64,000 bases of DNA from M3007 sp037445225 (lineage in GTDB: Bacteria > Bacteroidota > Bacteroidia > Chitinophagales > Saprospiraceae): contig JBBIKW010000010.1 of assembly GCA_037445225.1 (NCBI GenBank), positions 1 through 64,000 on the forward strand. Reading direction: 5' to 3'. Below the pieces are notes generated by a model that was given only the letters and a program-made list of their open reading frames with translations, did no database searches and was not told where the DNA came from. The first letter of the stretch is position 1. Every line of letters starts with the position of its first letter. The position numbers and the translations under genes are program-made. Below are positions 55,301 through 63,221 of the stretch, piece by piece.

Positions 55301-58300
55301 GCGGGCACACCACTCCAAACGTAAACAATCTGCCGGCAGGGCTGTACTTGGTGACCGTCACCGGCTCGAACGGCTGCACCGCTACGGATGTGGTGCTTTT
55401 GGAGAACGAAGATATCCCCATCTCACTCGACGGTATCGTTACCGATAAGACCTCTTGCGTCGCCAATAATGGAGCCATTAGCCTGCTCTACTCTCCCAAC
55501 AACGTCACTTTCAGCTGGTCGAACGGAGCGAATACGCCCAATCTGAACAATTTGGCGGCCGGCACGTACACCGTGACCGTTAGCGCCGGCGGCACCTGTA
55601 CGGAGACAGCGGTGTTTACGGTATCCGATGCCTCGGAGCTGCCTGCGCTTTTCGAAGAGATAACGGCGGCGACCTGCGGCTTCTCTAACGGCAGTATCTC
55701 GCTGCAGGTCTTCGACGGTATCCCGCCTTACTCCTATCAGTGGACGACAGGGAACACGACGCCTACCCTCAACAACTTGCCCGCCGGCAGTTATGGCGTC
55801 ACGGTCACTACCGCCGTCGGATGTACCGCCGTCGGCTTCTACACCGTTCCGGCGGAGACGATCAACATCGAGATCAGCGGAACGGTGTCGGACAACGTGT
55901 CTTGTACCACACCTAACGGCTATGTCGATATTGACCTATTCCCTACCGGGCCCTATGGATACCAATGGTCGAACGGACGCACCACACAAGACATTTACGA
56001 CGTCGCTGCGGGCACCTATGCGGTTACGGTGACGCTCGGCACAGGGTGCAGTGCAGAGGCGACCTTTGAAGTGTCGAACAATATAGTGTTGCCCAGTCTT
56101 TCTACCTCGACCGTACCGGCCACGTGTGGGCAGTCAAACGGATCGGCCAGTGTGAGTGTCAGCGGTGGCTCTTCGCCCTATACCTTCCAATGGACAGGGG
56201 GTGGCAACACGGCGACTATCGCCAACCGACCTCCCGGCACCTATACCGTAACGGTGACAGACTTTTGGGGCTGTTCGGCTACAGCTTCCGCGGTCATCAA
56301 CAACACGACTATCGTCATCAACATTAGCGGTACCGTAACGCCCAACACCTCGTGTAGCGCTCCTAACGGGACTGTAAACATCACTGCCGCACCCAACGCA
56401 CCTTATACTTATGCTTGGTCGCATGGCCCTACTACCCAGAATATCGCCAACGCAGCGCCAGGTACGTATACCGTCACCGTTAGTGCGGGCGTAGGCTGTA
56501 CGGCCTCGGCATCGTTCGCTGTGCCCAACAACACGGCCGACCCAGTGCTCGACCTAATAGTAACACCCTCTGTCTGCGGGCTCAACAACGGCGCTATCCA
56601 GACGAATGTCAATGCCGGCACGGCGCCTTACCAATTTGCCTGGTCGAATGGGGCCAACACTCCTAACTTGAACAACGTCTTTGCGGGCATTTATACGGTG
56701 ACGGTGACCGATGCCAACGGCTGCACGGCAGTGGGGACGGCCAGCGTTCCCAATAATGCCTCTACGTTTAGTTTGTCGGGACAAGTAACGCCGCTGACCA
56801 ACTGCACCGCCAACAACGGCGCCATCAACCTGACCGTGACACCTCCTGGAACCTACACCTTTCAATGGTCGAGCGGACAGACGACGGAGGATATTTCTGC
56901 GCTGCCCGCGGGCACCTACACCGTCTCGGTTACGGAGCAAGGCGACTGCACCGCCTCGGCGACGTTCGTAGTGCCCAACCAACAGACCTTTCCCGCGCTC
57001 AATCAAACCATCACTCCAGACCTGTGCGACTTGAGCAGCGGTGCTGTCGACCTAAATGTGTCTGGTGGTGCTCCTCCATACACCTTCCAGTGGTCAAGTG
57101 GCCAGACGACGGAAGACCTCAGCAATATCTCCTCTGGAACCTATACTGTGACGGTAACGGGGGCTAACGGGTGTTTTTCGACTGCTTCTGTTGCTGTGCC
57201 CTCTAACGTTATCGCCTTTTCTATATCGGGCGTTGCGTCACCCAATACTTCGTGTGTGACCAACAACGGCGCCGTTGCGCTGACGCTCAACCCACCGGTA
57301 CCTCCAGAAGGCCCGGGATACTCTTTTCTGTGGTCTAACGGCGCTATTACTCCCAACCTGATCAACGCGGCTGTCGGCACCTATACGGTGACCGTAAGCG
57401 CTGGAGGTTCCTGCACGAACACCGCTAGCTTTGTCGTGAGCAACGCCGCTTTTGCCCCCAACATTGGAGAAAGCATAGGCGCTGCCCTGTGCGGTCAAAA
57501 CAGCGGCTTTATCAACCTCACCGTAAGCGGAGGTACGTCGCCTTACTCCTTCACCTGGTCTACCGGGGCCACGACGAAAGACTTAGCTCCCCTTGCTTCC
57601 GGTACCTACACGGTTACAGTATCGGGTGCCAACGGCTGCAGCGCTGTGCGGACATATGTAGTGCAGGAAAACACGGTGACACCGACTATTTCGGCCACGC
57701 CTACTCCGAATACCTCTTGCCTCGCTCCTAACGGCAGTATCAACTTAGGGGTATTGCCCACCAACTTGACCTACACTTACCAGTGGTCAAGTGGACAGAC
57801 GACGCCCAACTTAACTCAGTTGCCGCCGGGCGATTACACCGTCACAGTCAATGGTGGAGGCGCCTGCACTAACACGGCGACCGTCAATGTGGCCAACAAC
57901 ACCCCGGCACCGACGACCGATGCCGTCGTCTTGTCGGCGCTGTGCGGGCAAAAGAGCGGCGGTGTAGATCTGACGGCGAGCGGTGGCGTGGGGCCCTATG
58001 CTTTTTTGTGGTCGACCGGTGCGACGACGGAGGATTTGGCTGCTGTTGCCTCTGGCACCTATACGGTGGTCATCACCGGCGCCAACGGCTGCTCCACTGC
58101 GTTTACCTTCATCGTTACCGAGGAGACCATTGCTCCGGATATTAGCGCGGTAGTTACGCCCGTCAGTTCGTGTGTGGTGAACAACGGCGCCATAGCGCTC
58201 TCGGTGTCGCCCGCCAACCTGGCCTATACCTATTCGTGGTCGAGCGGTCAGACGACGGCAAATATTGCCAATTTGGGGGTTGGCTCCTATATGGTCACGG

Positions 58301-60936
58301 TGAATGGAGGTGGAGCTTGTTCGGCTACAGCGACTTTCGTTGTTTCCAGCATAACAGGAACCGTGGTGTTTGACCAGCTGACGCCTTCGCCCGTCAGCTG
58401 TCACGGCGAAAAGACGGGGAGCATTCAAGTGGTCGTTAGCGGCGGGATGGCGCCCTACAGCTTCCAGTGGTCACCTTCTTTGCCGGGCAACCCACAGAGC
58501 CCGGTGGGTTTAGGGGCAGGCACCTACATCGTCACCGTTGTTGACGCGGCGGGGTGTACAGCAGTCGGCTCGACGGTGGTGGAGCAACCTGACGCTCCGC
58601 TGCAATTGGCCTGTGCCCAGTGGAGTGAAGTCAGCGCGCCTGGAGAAAGGGACGGGATTGCTCGACTTGTACTTTCTGGCGGTACACCGCCCTATAGCGT
58701 CAGTTGGTCGCCTCCGGGCGCTGTCCAAGGCGGTGTGTTGGCAGGGCCCTTTTTCATCGACAGCCTCGAGGTAGGCGGCTACGACGTCGCGGTGACGGAT
58801 GCTAATGGGTGTACCGCGCTTTGTTCCTTTGCGATCCAGCTGCTCCAGTGCGAGACGAAGGTGGGCTCAATGTCGAGTGGCCTGTTGTCGCTTTGTGGCC
58901 CCGGCTGCTTGACGGCTACCTACAACGCCGCTGGAGAGTTCTTGGAAGCCAACGATGTGCGCCAGTTCATCCTGCACGAGGGCAGCGGCTCGGCCGTCGT
59001 CAACGAGATAGCTCGCAGCAGCACGCCGAAGTTCTGCTTTGACCCTGTTCGGATGAGCTTCGACAAAACGTACTACATCTCGGCTGTGGCAGGCAACGAC
59101 GACGGCAACGGCAACGTGGTGCTGTCGCACTTTTGCACAGTGGTCGCCCCGGGTACCCCTATCGTTTTTCGGCGCATTCCTCAGGTGGATATCGCTCCTC
59201 TGAGGCCCATCACCTGCGCTGAAACTAAGGTGCCTTTGTCAGGGGCCTCTGACATAGCAGGTAGTGCTTTCTCTTGGAGTACGGTCGGCGGCCAGATAGA
59301 GGGCTTCGCTACAAGTCCGCTGGTGTACGCCCTCCAAGCGGGGCAGTATCGGCTTATTGCGACGGTGAATGGCTGTTCCGATACGGCAATCGTACAGGTG
59401 CAGGACATTCGCAATCAGCCAAAGGCGACAGCCCTTGCCAATCCCAATAGCGTGTTGGATTGCCGGATCGACGAAATCCTGCTCATCGGCGCAGTGGAGG
59501 GCTCAACGAACGCCCACGTACTGTGGCTCTACAACGGCGCAACCTACGCCGATGGCTCGACCATAACGATAACCTCGCCGGGAGAATACGCCTTTGTCAT
59601 CGTAGACACGCTCACGCAGTGCTCGGATACGGCGCGTCTGCATATCCAGGAAAACCTCAACTATCCGCCGCTTTCTCTTCCTACACCGGCTCCGCTCAAT
59701 TGCCGCAATCCGGTCAGCACGCTCAACGGGAGCGCCTCCGTGCCAAACGTGCAGCTGACGTGGGCACGGGTAGAGGGCTCAGATACGATTTCCTTAGGGA
59801 GCGGACCTTCGCTTACCGTCACTGCTCCTGGGACGTATCTCCTCATCGGCTTTGAGCCGACTAGCGGCTGCACGAATATCCTCTCTGCTCAAGTGCAGAG
59901 CGACCTTACCTACCCCATAGCGGACGCTGGCCCCGCCTTTGACCTCTATTGCTTTGGTCAGACGGCCCAGCTCGACGGGTCGGCCTCGTCGGGATTGCCG
60001 GGCATGACCTATCAGTGGACCACAGCGGACGGTTCCCTCTTGTCTGGCAGCAACACACCTAGCCCCTTGATCGGTCGCCCAGGGACATATGTGCTAACAG
60101 TAGTCAATCCTTCGAACGGTTGTTCCGATAGCGACAGCGTAGTTATTGCGCCAAAAGCGCCGGTGGCTTTTGTGACGGCTAAGCATCCGCCCTGCGAAGG
60201 CGACCGCGGCGCTATCCTCATCGATAGTATCGTCGGTGCCCAACCGCCCGTCCGCCTGTCGTTCGATGGCGGCCAAACGTTTACCCAAAACCGCATACAG
60301 GCAAACCTGCCACCAGGCGACTATACCCTCCTCTTGATCGATGCCAACGGCTGCTCCGCCACGCAAACGATAAGCATAAAGGCGCCACAGGTCCTCGAGA
60401 TCACGCTCGTCCCTGAAGTGACCATTCGCTTAGGAGAGAGCTATCTCATCGAAGCTCGGGTTAACCTGGCCGACAGTGCCTTAGCGCAGATTCGCTGGAC
60501 GCCGGCCACCGGTTTGGAATGCGACACCTGCTTGGTCACCCGCGCTCAAGTGTTCACCACTACTTGGTACCGCCTTACCGTAGTGAGCACGACGGGCTGC
60601 CGAGACAACGCCTTGCTTCGCCTTCAGGTAGACAGGACGGCCGACATTTACATACCCAACGTATTTATGCCCGACAGCGAAGGAGAGAATGCGGTGTTCC
60701 GCATTTATGCCAATCCGCTCATGGTCAAACGCGTCAAAACGTTTGAAGTCTTCTCGCGCTGGGGCGAGCGTGTACATGCCTACTACGACTTCATCCCCGA
60801 CTCTCCGGCCCACGGCTGGGACGGCCGGTTTAATGGGCAGCCAATGAACCCTGGAGTGTTCGCTTACTACGCCATCATCGAGTTGATTGACGGGCAAGAG
60901 CTGCTTTTTGAGGGCGACGTGACTCTGATGCGTTAG
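52354..60936 (+). CDS. Giant SprB-repeat adhesin with T9SS type B C-terminal domain
   Basis: 2860 residues. A signal peptide (about 23 residues) is followed by a cysteine-rich N-terminal domain (about 25-165, as in other Saprospiria surface proteins), two Ig/PKD-like domains to about 355, then a long array of about 24 SprB repeats (about 356-2080) made of two alternating types, then further Ig-like domains (about 2170-2750), and the type B sorting domain at the end (DIYIPNVFMPDSEGEN, FSRWGERVHAYY, HGWDGRFNG, VTLMR). SprB-type proteins are carried along the surface by the gliding machinery in flavobacteria; here a gliding or attachment role is inferred. The array is encoded with drifted codons, unlike the exact duplication at 1-2916. 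Confidence 0.92.
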   Translation: MKLGYHGWMLFCLGLIGFRAQGQCPPPGFPDAGNTCPQAPILCENLDGYCNTINNNNTPQSFPGCPGWQLNNDEWFAFFAGTTSITIQVTPSNCTQGPNMGLQAGIYAGCGPPWQPMDLQCACTQNPFVLSANNFVVGQVYYFVIDGCAGNVCDYSIDVLSGSTVGVPPEDPGPINGTTPVCQGSSTPFDIAPVTAATVYTWTLTPSSAGTINGQGSRNITVNWSPNYSGPVELCVQVSNLCYSNPNTQCFEIEVIERPTAQISGSGVICADNPQPIDLTVSFTGEGPWVFTYAINGNNQPPITTSENPYTLQASQPGTYTLVSVSTQIGNCTGTVSGSATVTQINLNAQAVPTNEQCGVGNGSITLNYGGGNAPYTFEWSNGANTQNLNNLSAGEYTVTVTDDNGCTVVRTAVVEDELLNIVINGSVQPNTTCIGGNGAINTSVSPTGTYTYQWSNGETTSSINNLEPGTYTVTVTTGVTCTGTAEFTVDDQPNTPNLSATAVNTSCDLPNGSINLTVSGGVSPYTFLWSNGAQTEDLTGISAGLYEVVVTGVNGCTATLEIAVDNENPPINIDGTVLANTTCIGGNGSINLSVSPAGTYTYSWSTGANTPNVNNLPPGTYTVTVSAGGSCTETAEFEVPDEPLTPNISASISASTCELPNGSISLSVSGGQAPYTFLWSTGATTQNLNNIPAGAYTVTVTGANGCTAEETFDVDNENPPISIDGTVLANTTCIGGNGSITTAVSPSGSYTYTWSTGANMPNLNNLPAGTYTVTVSAGGACTETAEFEVPDEPNTPNLSANATPSTCELPNGSISLSVSGGQAPYAFLWSTGATTQNLTNVSSGTYTVTVTGANGCTAVEEVAVDNENPPIDVFANIQPNTRCVGGNGSISIVVSPPNPAYTFQWSTGATTPNIANLPGGIYTLTVNGGGACVETFSFEVPDEPIEPFLSFSQTNATCGLSNGSISASASGGAPPYSFQWSSGHTTPNVNNLPAGLYLVTVTGSNGCTATDVVLLENEDIPISLDGIVTDKTSCVANNGAISLLYSPNNVTFSWSNGANTPNLNNLAAGTYTVTVSAGGTCTETAVFTVSDASELPALFEEITAATCGFSNGSISLQVFDGIPPYSYQWTTGNTTPTLNNLPAGSYGVTVTTAVGCTAVGFYTVPAETINIEISGTVSDNVSCTTPNGYVDIDLFPTGPYGYQWSNGRTTQDIYDVAAGTYAVTVTLGTGCSAEATFEVSNNIVLPSLSTSTVPATCGQSNGSASVSVSGGSSPYTFQWTGGGNTATIANRPPGTYTVTVTDFWGCSATASAVINNTTIVINISGTVTPNTSCSAPNGTVNITAAPNAPYTYAWSHGPTTQNIANAAPGTYTVTVSAGVGCTASASFAVPNNTADPVLDLIVTPSVCGLNNGAIQTNVNAGTAPYQFAWSNGANTPNLNNVFAGIYTVTVTDANGCTAVGTASVPNNASTFSLSGQVTPLTNCTANNGAINLTVTPPGTYTFQWSSGQTTEDISALPAGTYTVSVTEQGDCTASATFVVPNQQTFPALNQTITPDLCDLSSGAVDLNVSGGAPPYTFQWSSGQTTEDLSNISSGTYTVTVTGANGCFSTASVAVPSNVIAFSISGVASPNTSCVTNNGAVALTLNPPVPPEGPGYSFLWSNGAITPNLINAAVGTYTVTVSAGGSCTNTASFVVSNAAFAPNIGESIGAALCGQNSGFINLTVSGGTSPYSFTWSTGATTKDLAPLASGTYTVTVSGANGCSAVRTYVVQENTVTPTISATPTPNTSCLAPNGSINLGVLPTNLTYTYQWSSGQTTPNLTQLPPGDYTVTVNGGGACTNTATVNVANNTPAPTTDAVVLSALCGQKSGGVDLTASGGVGPYAFLWSTGATTEDLAAVASGTYTVVITGANGCSTAFTFIVTEETIAPDISAVVTPVSSCVVNNGAIALSVSPANLAYTYSWSSGQTTANIANLGVGSYMVTVNGGGACSATATFVVSSITGTVVFDQLTPSPVSCHGEKTGSIQVVVSGGMAPYSFQWSPSLPGNPQSPVGLGAGTYIVTVVDAAGCTAVGSTVVEQPDAPLQLACAQWSEVSAPGERDGIARLVLSGGTPPYSVSWSPPGAVQGGVLAGPFFIDSLEVGGYDVAVTDANGCTALCSFAIQLLQCETKVGSMSSGLLSLCGPGCLTATYNAAGEFLEANDVRQFILHEGSGSAVVNEIARSSTPKFCFDPVRMSFDKTYYISAVAGNDDGNGNVVLSHFCTVVAPGTPIVFRRIPQVDIAPLRPITCAETKVPLSGASDIAGSAFSWSTVGGQIEGFATSPLVYALQAGQYRLIATVNGCSDTAIVQVQDIRNQPKATALANPNSVLDCRIDEILLIGAVEGSTNAHVLWLYNGATYADGSTITITSPGEYAFVIVDTLTQCSDTARLHIQENLNYPPLSLPTPAPLNCRNPVSTLNGSASVPNVQLTWARVEGSDTISLGSGPSLTVTAPGTYLLIGFEPTSGCTNILSAQVQSDLTYPIADAGPAFDLYCFGQTAQLDGSASSGLPGMTYQWTTADGSLLSGSNTPSPLIGRPGTYVLTVVNPSNGCSDSDSVVIAPKAPVAFVTAKHPPCEGDRGAILIDSIVGAQPPVRLSFDGGQTFTQNRIQANLPPGDYTLLLIDANGCSATQTISIKAPQVLEITLVPEVTIRLGESYLIEARVNLADSALAQIRWTPATGLECDTCLVTRAQVFTTTWYRLTVVSTTGCRDNALLRLQVDRTADIYIPNVFMPDSEGENAVFRIYANPLMVKRVKTFEVFSRWGERVHAYYDFIPDSPAHGWDGRFNGQPMNPGVFAYYAIIELIDGQELLFEGDVTLMR
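53400..58590 (+). repeat. SprB-type repeat array with alternating A and B units
   Basis: Units of about 70-80 residues alternate. A-type units start near NTxCxxxNGSI and lack the SGG-APY turn (SPxGTYTYxW). B-type units start near xTCxLxNGSI and have SVSGGxxPYTFxW plus VTGANGCTA. I count about 11 A and 12 B units, so the true period is about 150 residues (450 bp). Neighbouring pairs near 54061 and 54511 share stretches of near-identical DNA, so some units duplicated more recently. Confidence 0.85.
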
Positions 60937-60980
60937 GCATGGCCAAACAAAGGACTTTCTCAATGTGTTAAAGCCACCGT

Positions 60981-61748
60981 ATGAGGCCATCTTATCTCCG
61001 GCACAACGCGCTTGCGCTATTGGCAACAGCGGCCACAGGTGCGATGTCCTTCGCACAACCCGCTATGGAAGAACAAAAGACAGCCGCCGCCGCACAGGCG
61101 GTCTATCCGCGCATCACAGTAGAGATCTGGTCCGACGTCTTGTGCCCGTTTTGTTACATCGGCAAACGCCAGTTTGAGGCCGCTCTGAGCCAATATCCAG
61201 GGCGCGATAGCGTTGAGGTGATCTGGCGCAGCTTTCAACTAGACCCTACGCTGCAAACAGACCCTTCAAAAAATCCTGTTCGTTCCCTATCCGAGCGCAA
61301 AGGCTGGTCGGAGGAGTATACCCTCCAGATTATGGGTTACGTCACCCAGATGGCTCGAGAAGTGGGATTAGAATATCGATTGCACCGATCAGTAGTGGCC
61401 AACTCGTTCGATGCCCATAGGCTCATACAGTTGGGGCGTCGGCGCGGCTGTGCTGCGGCAGTGAAAGAAAGGCTTTTTGCTGCATACTTTACGGAGGGCC
61501 AAAACATTGCTGATCCCACCGTCTTACGCGATATTGGCGTGGCGGCAGGGTTGAAAGCCGACGAGATAGCGGCAATGCTGCAAAGCGAGGCATACGCCCA
61601 AGCCGTGCGCGACGATATTCGGATGGCCCAAGACCTCCAGATCACTGGAGTGCCGTGCTTCGTCTTCCAACGACGCCAAATCATCTCCGGTGCGCAGGGA
61701 ACACCTGTATTTTTGCGAATGCTCCAAGAAATAGACAAAGGTAACTAA
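60981..61748 (+). CDS. Exported DsbA/FrnE-like thiol oxidoreductase
   Basis: 255 residues. The thioredoxin-fold CPFC active site (DVLCPFCYIGK) and the helical insert (QLDPTLQ, WRSF) are those of the FrnE/DsbA-like family. The GVPCFVF cis-proline loop carries one more cysteine, and the end (LQEIDKG) is normal. Family members are usually cytoplasmic, but this one has an N-terminal signal-like segment (about 1-26, ending FAQP) not needed by the fold, so export to the periplasm is likely. It converges with the double-glycine peptide gene across a shared terminator. Confidence 0.88.
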   Translation: MRPSYLRHNALALLATAATGAMSFAQPAMEEQKTAAAAQAVYPRITVEIWSDVLCPFCYIGKRQFEAALSQYPGRDSVEVIWRSFQLDPTLQTDPSKNPVRSLSERKGWSEEYTLQIMGYVTQMAREVGLEYRLHRSVVANSFDAHRLIQLGRRRGCAAAVKERLFAAYFTEGQNIADPTVLRDIGVAAGLKADEIAAMLQSEAYAQAVRDDIRMAQDLQITGVPCFVFQRRQIISGAQGTPVFLRMLQEIDKGN

Positions 61749-61782
61749 TACTGGGTTCTGCGCAGGCCCTGTAAAAGCCAAA

Positions 61783-61813
61783 GCCTCCCAGCCGCATACA
61801 GTGACTGGGAGGC
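61783..61813. terminator. Bidirectional hairpin between the FrnE-like gene and the double-glycine peptide gene
   Basis: GCCTCCCAG (61783-61791) pairs perfectly with CTGGGAGGC (61805-61813) around a 13-base loop. On the minus strand a TTTGGCTTTT stretch follows, as expected of a rho-independent terminator. It separates two convergent genes. Confidence 0.75.
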
Positions 61814-61846
61814 CCGTATTTGTCCAAAAAACGAAGTCGAATGGTT

Positions 61847-62059
61847 TCACTGAGGTATAGTACCACCAAAGCTAGAATTCCAGGGAAACACCTGGCCAAA
61901 GGGCTTCGGAGTCGTCTTGCCGCCCTCTACTCGGAGCATCTCCTCTTTGTCCAATACCTGCATGTTTTCCTGCGCTTTATCTAGCTGGCTCTTCGTGTTT
62001 TCCGCTTGTTGCTCTTTGGGTGTCTGAGGATTCGATTTCTTATTAAAAAAGGAAAGCAT
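61847..62059 (-). CDS. Small peptide with double-glycine leader motif (candidate RiPP/bacteriocin precursor)
   Basis: 70 residues from the ATG at 62059. The start is set by a perfect TACCTTTG promoter box at 62083-62090, which lies inside the longer possible frame (start 62155). Residues 1-46 are charged and helical; VLDKEEMLRVEGG (residues 35-47) matches the LxxEEMxxVxGG processing motif of Bacteroidota peptide precursors exported by C39-peptidase ABC transporters. The 23-residue core after the GG is rich in Pro, Phe, Gly and Thr, with no Cys, so classical lanthionines are ruled out. No modifying enzyme or transporter is in view, so it would be an orphan precursor here. Confidence 0.7.
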   Translation of the reverse strand: MLSFFNKKSNPQTPKEQQAENTKSQLDKAQENMQVLDKEEMLRVEGGKTTPKPFGQVFPWNSSFGGTIPQ

Positions 62060-62082
62060 AGCCTTGCTCAGTTTTAGTGCGT

Positions 62083-62090
62083 CAAAGGTA
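62083..62090 (-). promoter_or_regulatory. TACCTTTG box for the double-glycine peptide gene
   Basis: An exact TAnnTTTG element on the minus strand; the ATG at 62059 lies 23 bases downstream. A TTG sits 14 bases further upstream, shorter than the usual 17-23 spacing. Confidence 0.6.
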
Positions 62091-62291
62091 AGTGATTTTA
62101 TTTGCAACTCCAGAATTCGGTCGATTTTTTTAAGGAAAGGCATGTTTGAAGGCAATAGCGGCGAAAAATTGCAAGTAATCGAGCAAAAACCTTGCCGAAT
62201 TGCTCTGCATTTGCGAAACTCCTTTTCTCGTATGGTGTTTAAGTTTGTAGATTTATTGGATATAGGATTTTAAACACTTTGACGGATTGCG

Positions 62292-62299
62292 TACGTTTG
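62292..62299 (+). promoter_or_regulatory. TACGTTTG box upstream of the MerR gene
   Basis: An exact TAnnTTTG element on the plus strand, 11 bases before the ATG at 62310; the leader would be only a few bases long. Confidence 0.5.
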
Positions 62300-62309
62300 C
62301 AGCGCGATT

Positions 62310-63221
62310 ATGAGTGTGTATTCCATCCGGGACTTAGAACGCCTAACGGGTATCAAAGCGCATACCATTCGCATGTGGGAGAAGCGCTATCGCCTCATTT
62401 TACCCGCTCGAACGGATACAAATATTCGTTATTATACTGATGAGAACCTTCGGCTGTTGTTTAACATTGCTTTACTTATTCGGGCGGGTTATAAGATAGG
62501 TCGGTTGGCGAAAATGCCTCCCGAGGAAATCGGCGCCCGGGCGCTGGAATTCACACGGCAGACGCATACGGCGGATACCCACGTTGAGGCGCTGACTTTG
62601 GCAATGCTCGAGTTGGACGAGGTAGGGTTTGAGCGGATCTTTGTCAACTACAATTGGGAGTACGGCTTTGAGCATACCATGCTCCATTTGATCTATCCTT
62701 TCCTAAGCCGCTTGAGCGACCTGTGGTTCACGCGCAGCATATCGACGGCCCACGAGCGATTTGTGACGCAGCTGATCCGGCGCAAGCTGATGGTGGCCAT
62801 CGATGCTGAAGCGACGAAACCCGACGCCAATGCTCCTCGTTTCTTGCTTTACCTGCCGGACGAAGACCGCCAAGAGCTTACCCTCCTATTTTTGAATTAC
62901 CTGCTGCGCCGTCGCGCTATTCGCGTGCTTTATTTGGGCAATGGAGTTTCCATAGAGGATTTAAAAGATGCCATCCAACACTTCAAGCCCCATTTTGTCT
63001 ACACGATCCTCAACGAGCCGTTGAAGCGCCAGCCTGTACAGACGTACTTAGACAAGGTTTCTCCCATCTTAGGAGACGCCCATCTGTTGGTGTCGGGCAT
63101 GCAAGTATATGCGCATCCCATAACCCTTCCCAGCAATGTGCGCCGCTTAAATGGTCTGCCGGAAACCTTGGCGTTTATCAATCGCTGGAAAGAGGCGAGC
63201 CAGAACGACCCTTCGGAATAA
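62310..63221 (+). CDS. MerR-family regulator with degenerate cobalamin-type C-terminal domain
   Basis: 303 residues. The MerR winged helix (about 1-70) has YSIRDLERLTGIKAHTIR and WEKRYRL motifs. The rest follows the CarH/LitR layout: a helical four-helix region (about 80-165), then a Rossmann-like domain (about 172-295, LYLGNGVSIEDL). In CarH-type light sensors the start of that domain carries a His in an ExxH motif for cobalamin; here it reads LPDEDRQELT without the histidine. Cobalamin binding is therefore unlikely, although the fold is retained. Its last 44 bases overlap the convergent methyltransferase gene. Confidence 0.9.
   Translation: MSVYSIRDLERLTGIKAHTIRMWEKRYRLILPARTDTNIRYYTDENLRLLFNIALLIRAGYKIGRLAKMPPEEIGARALEFTRQTHTADTHVEALTLAMLELDEVGFERIFVNYNWEYGFEHTMLHLIYPFLSRLSDLWFTRSISTAHERFVTQLIRRKLMVAIDAEATKPDANAPRFLLYLPDEDRQELTLLFLNYLLRRRAIRVLYLGNGVSIEDLKDAIQHFKPHFVYTILNEPLKRQPVQTYLDKVSPILGDAHLLVSGMQVYAHPITLPSNVRRLNGLPETLAFINRWKEASQNDPSE

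Noticed and set aside
53400..58590. Regularly spaced repeats as a CRISPR array
   Set aside because: Period is about 225 or 450 bp, the repeats are diverged and coding, and no Cas gene is present.
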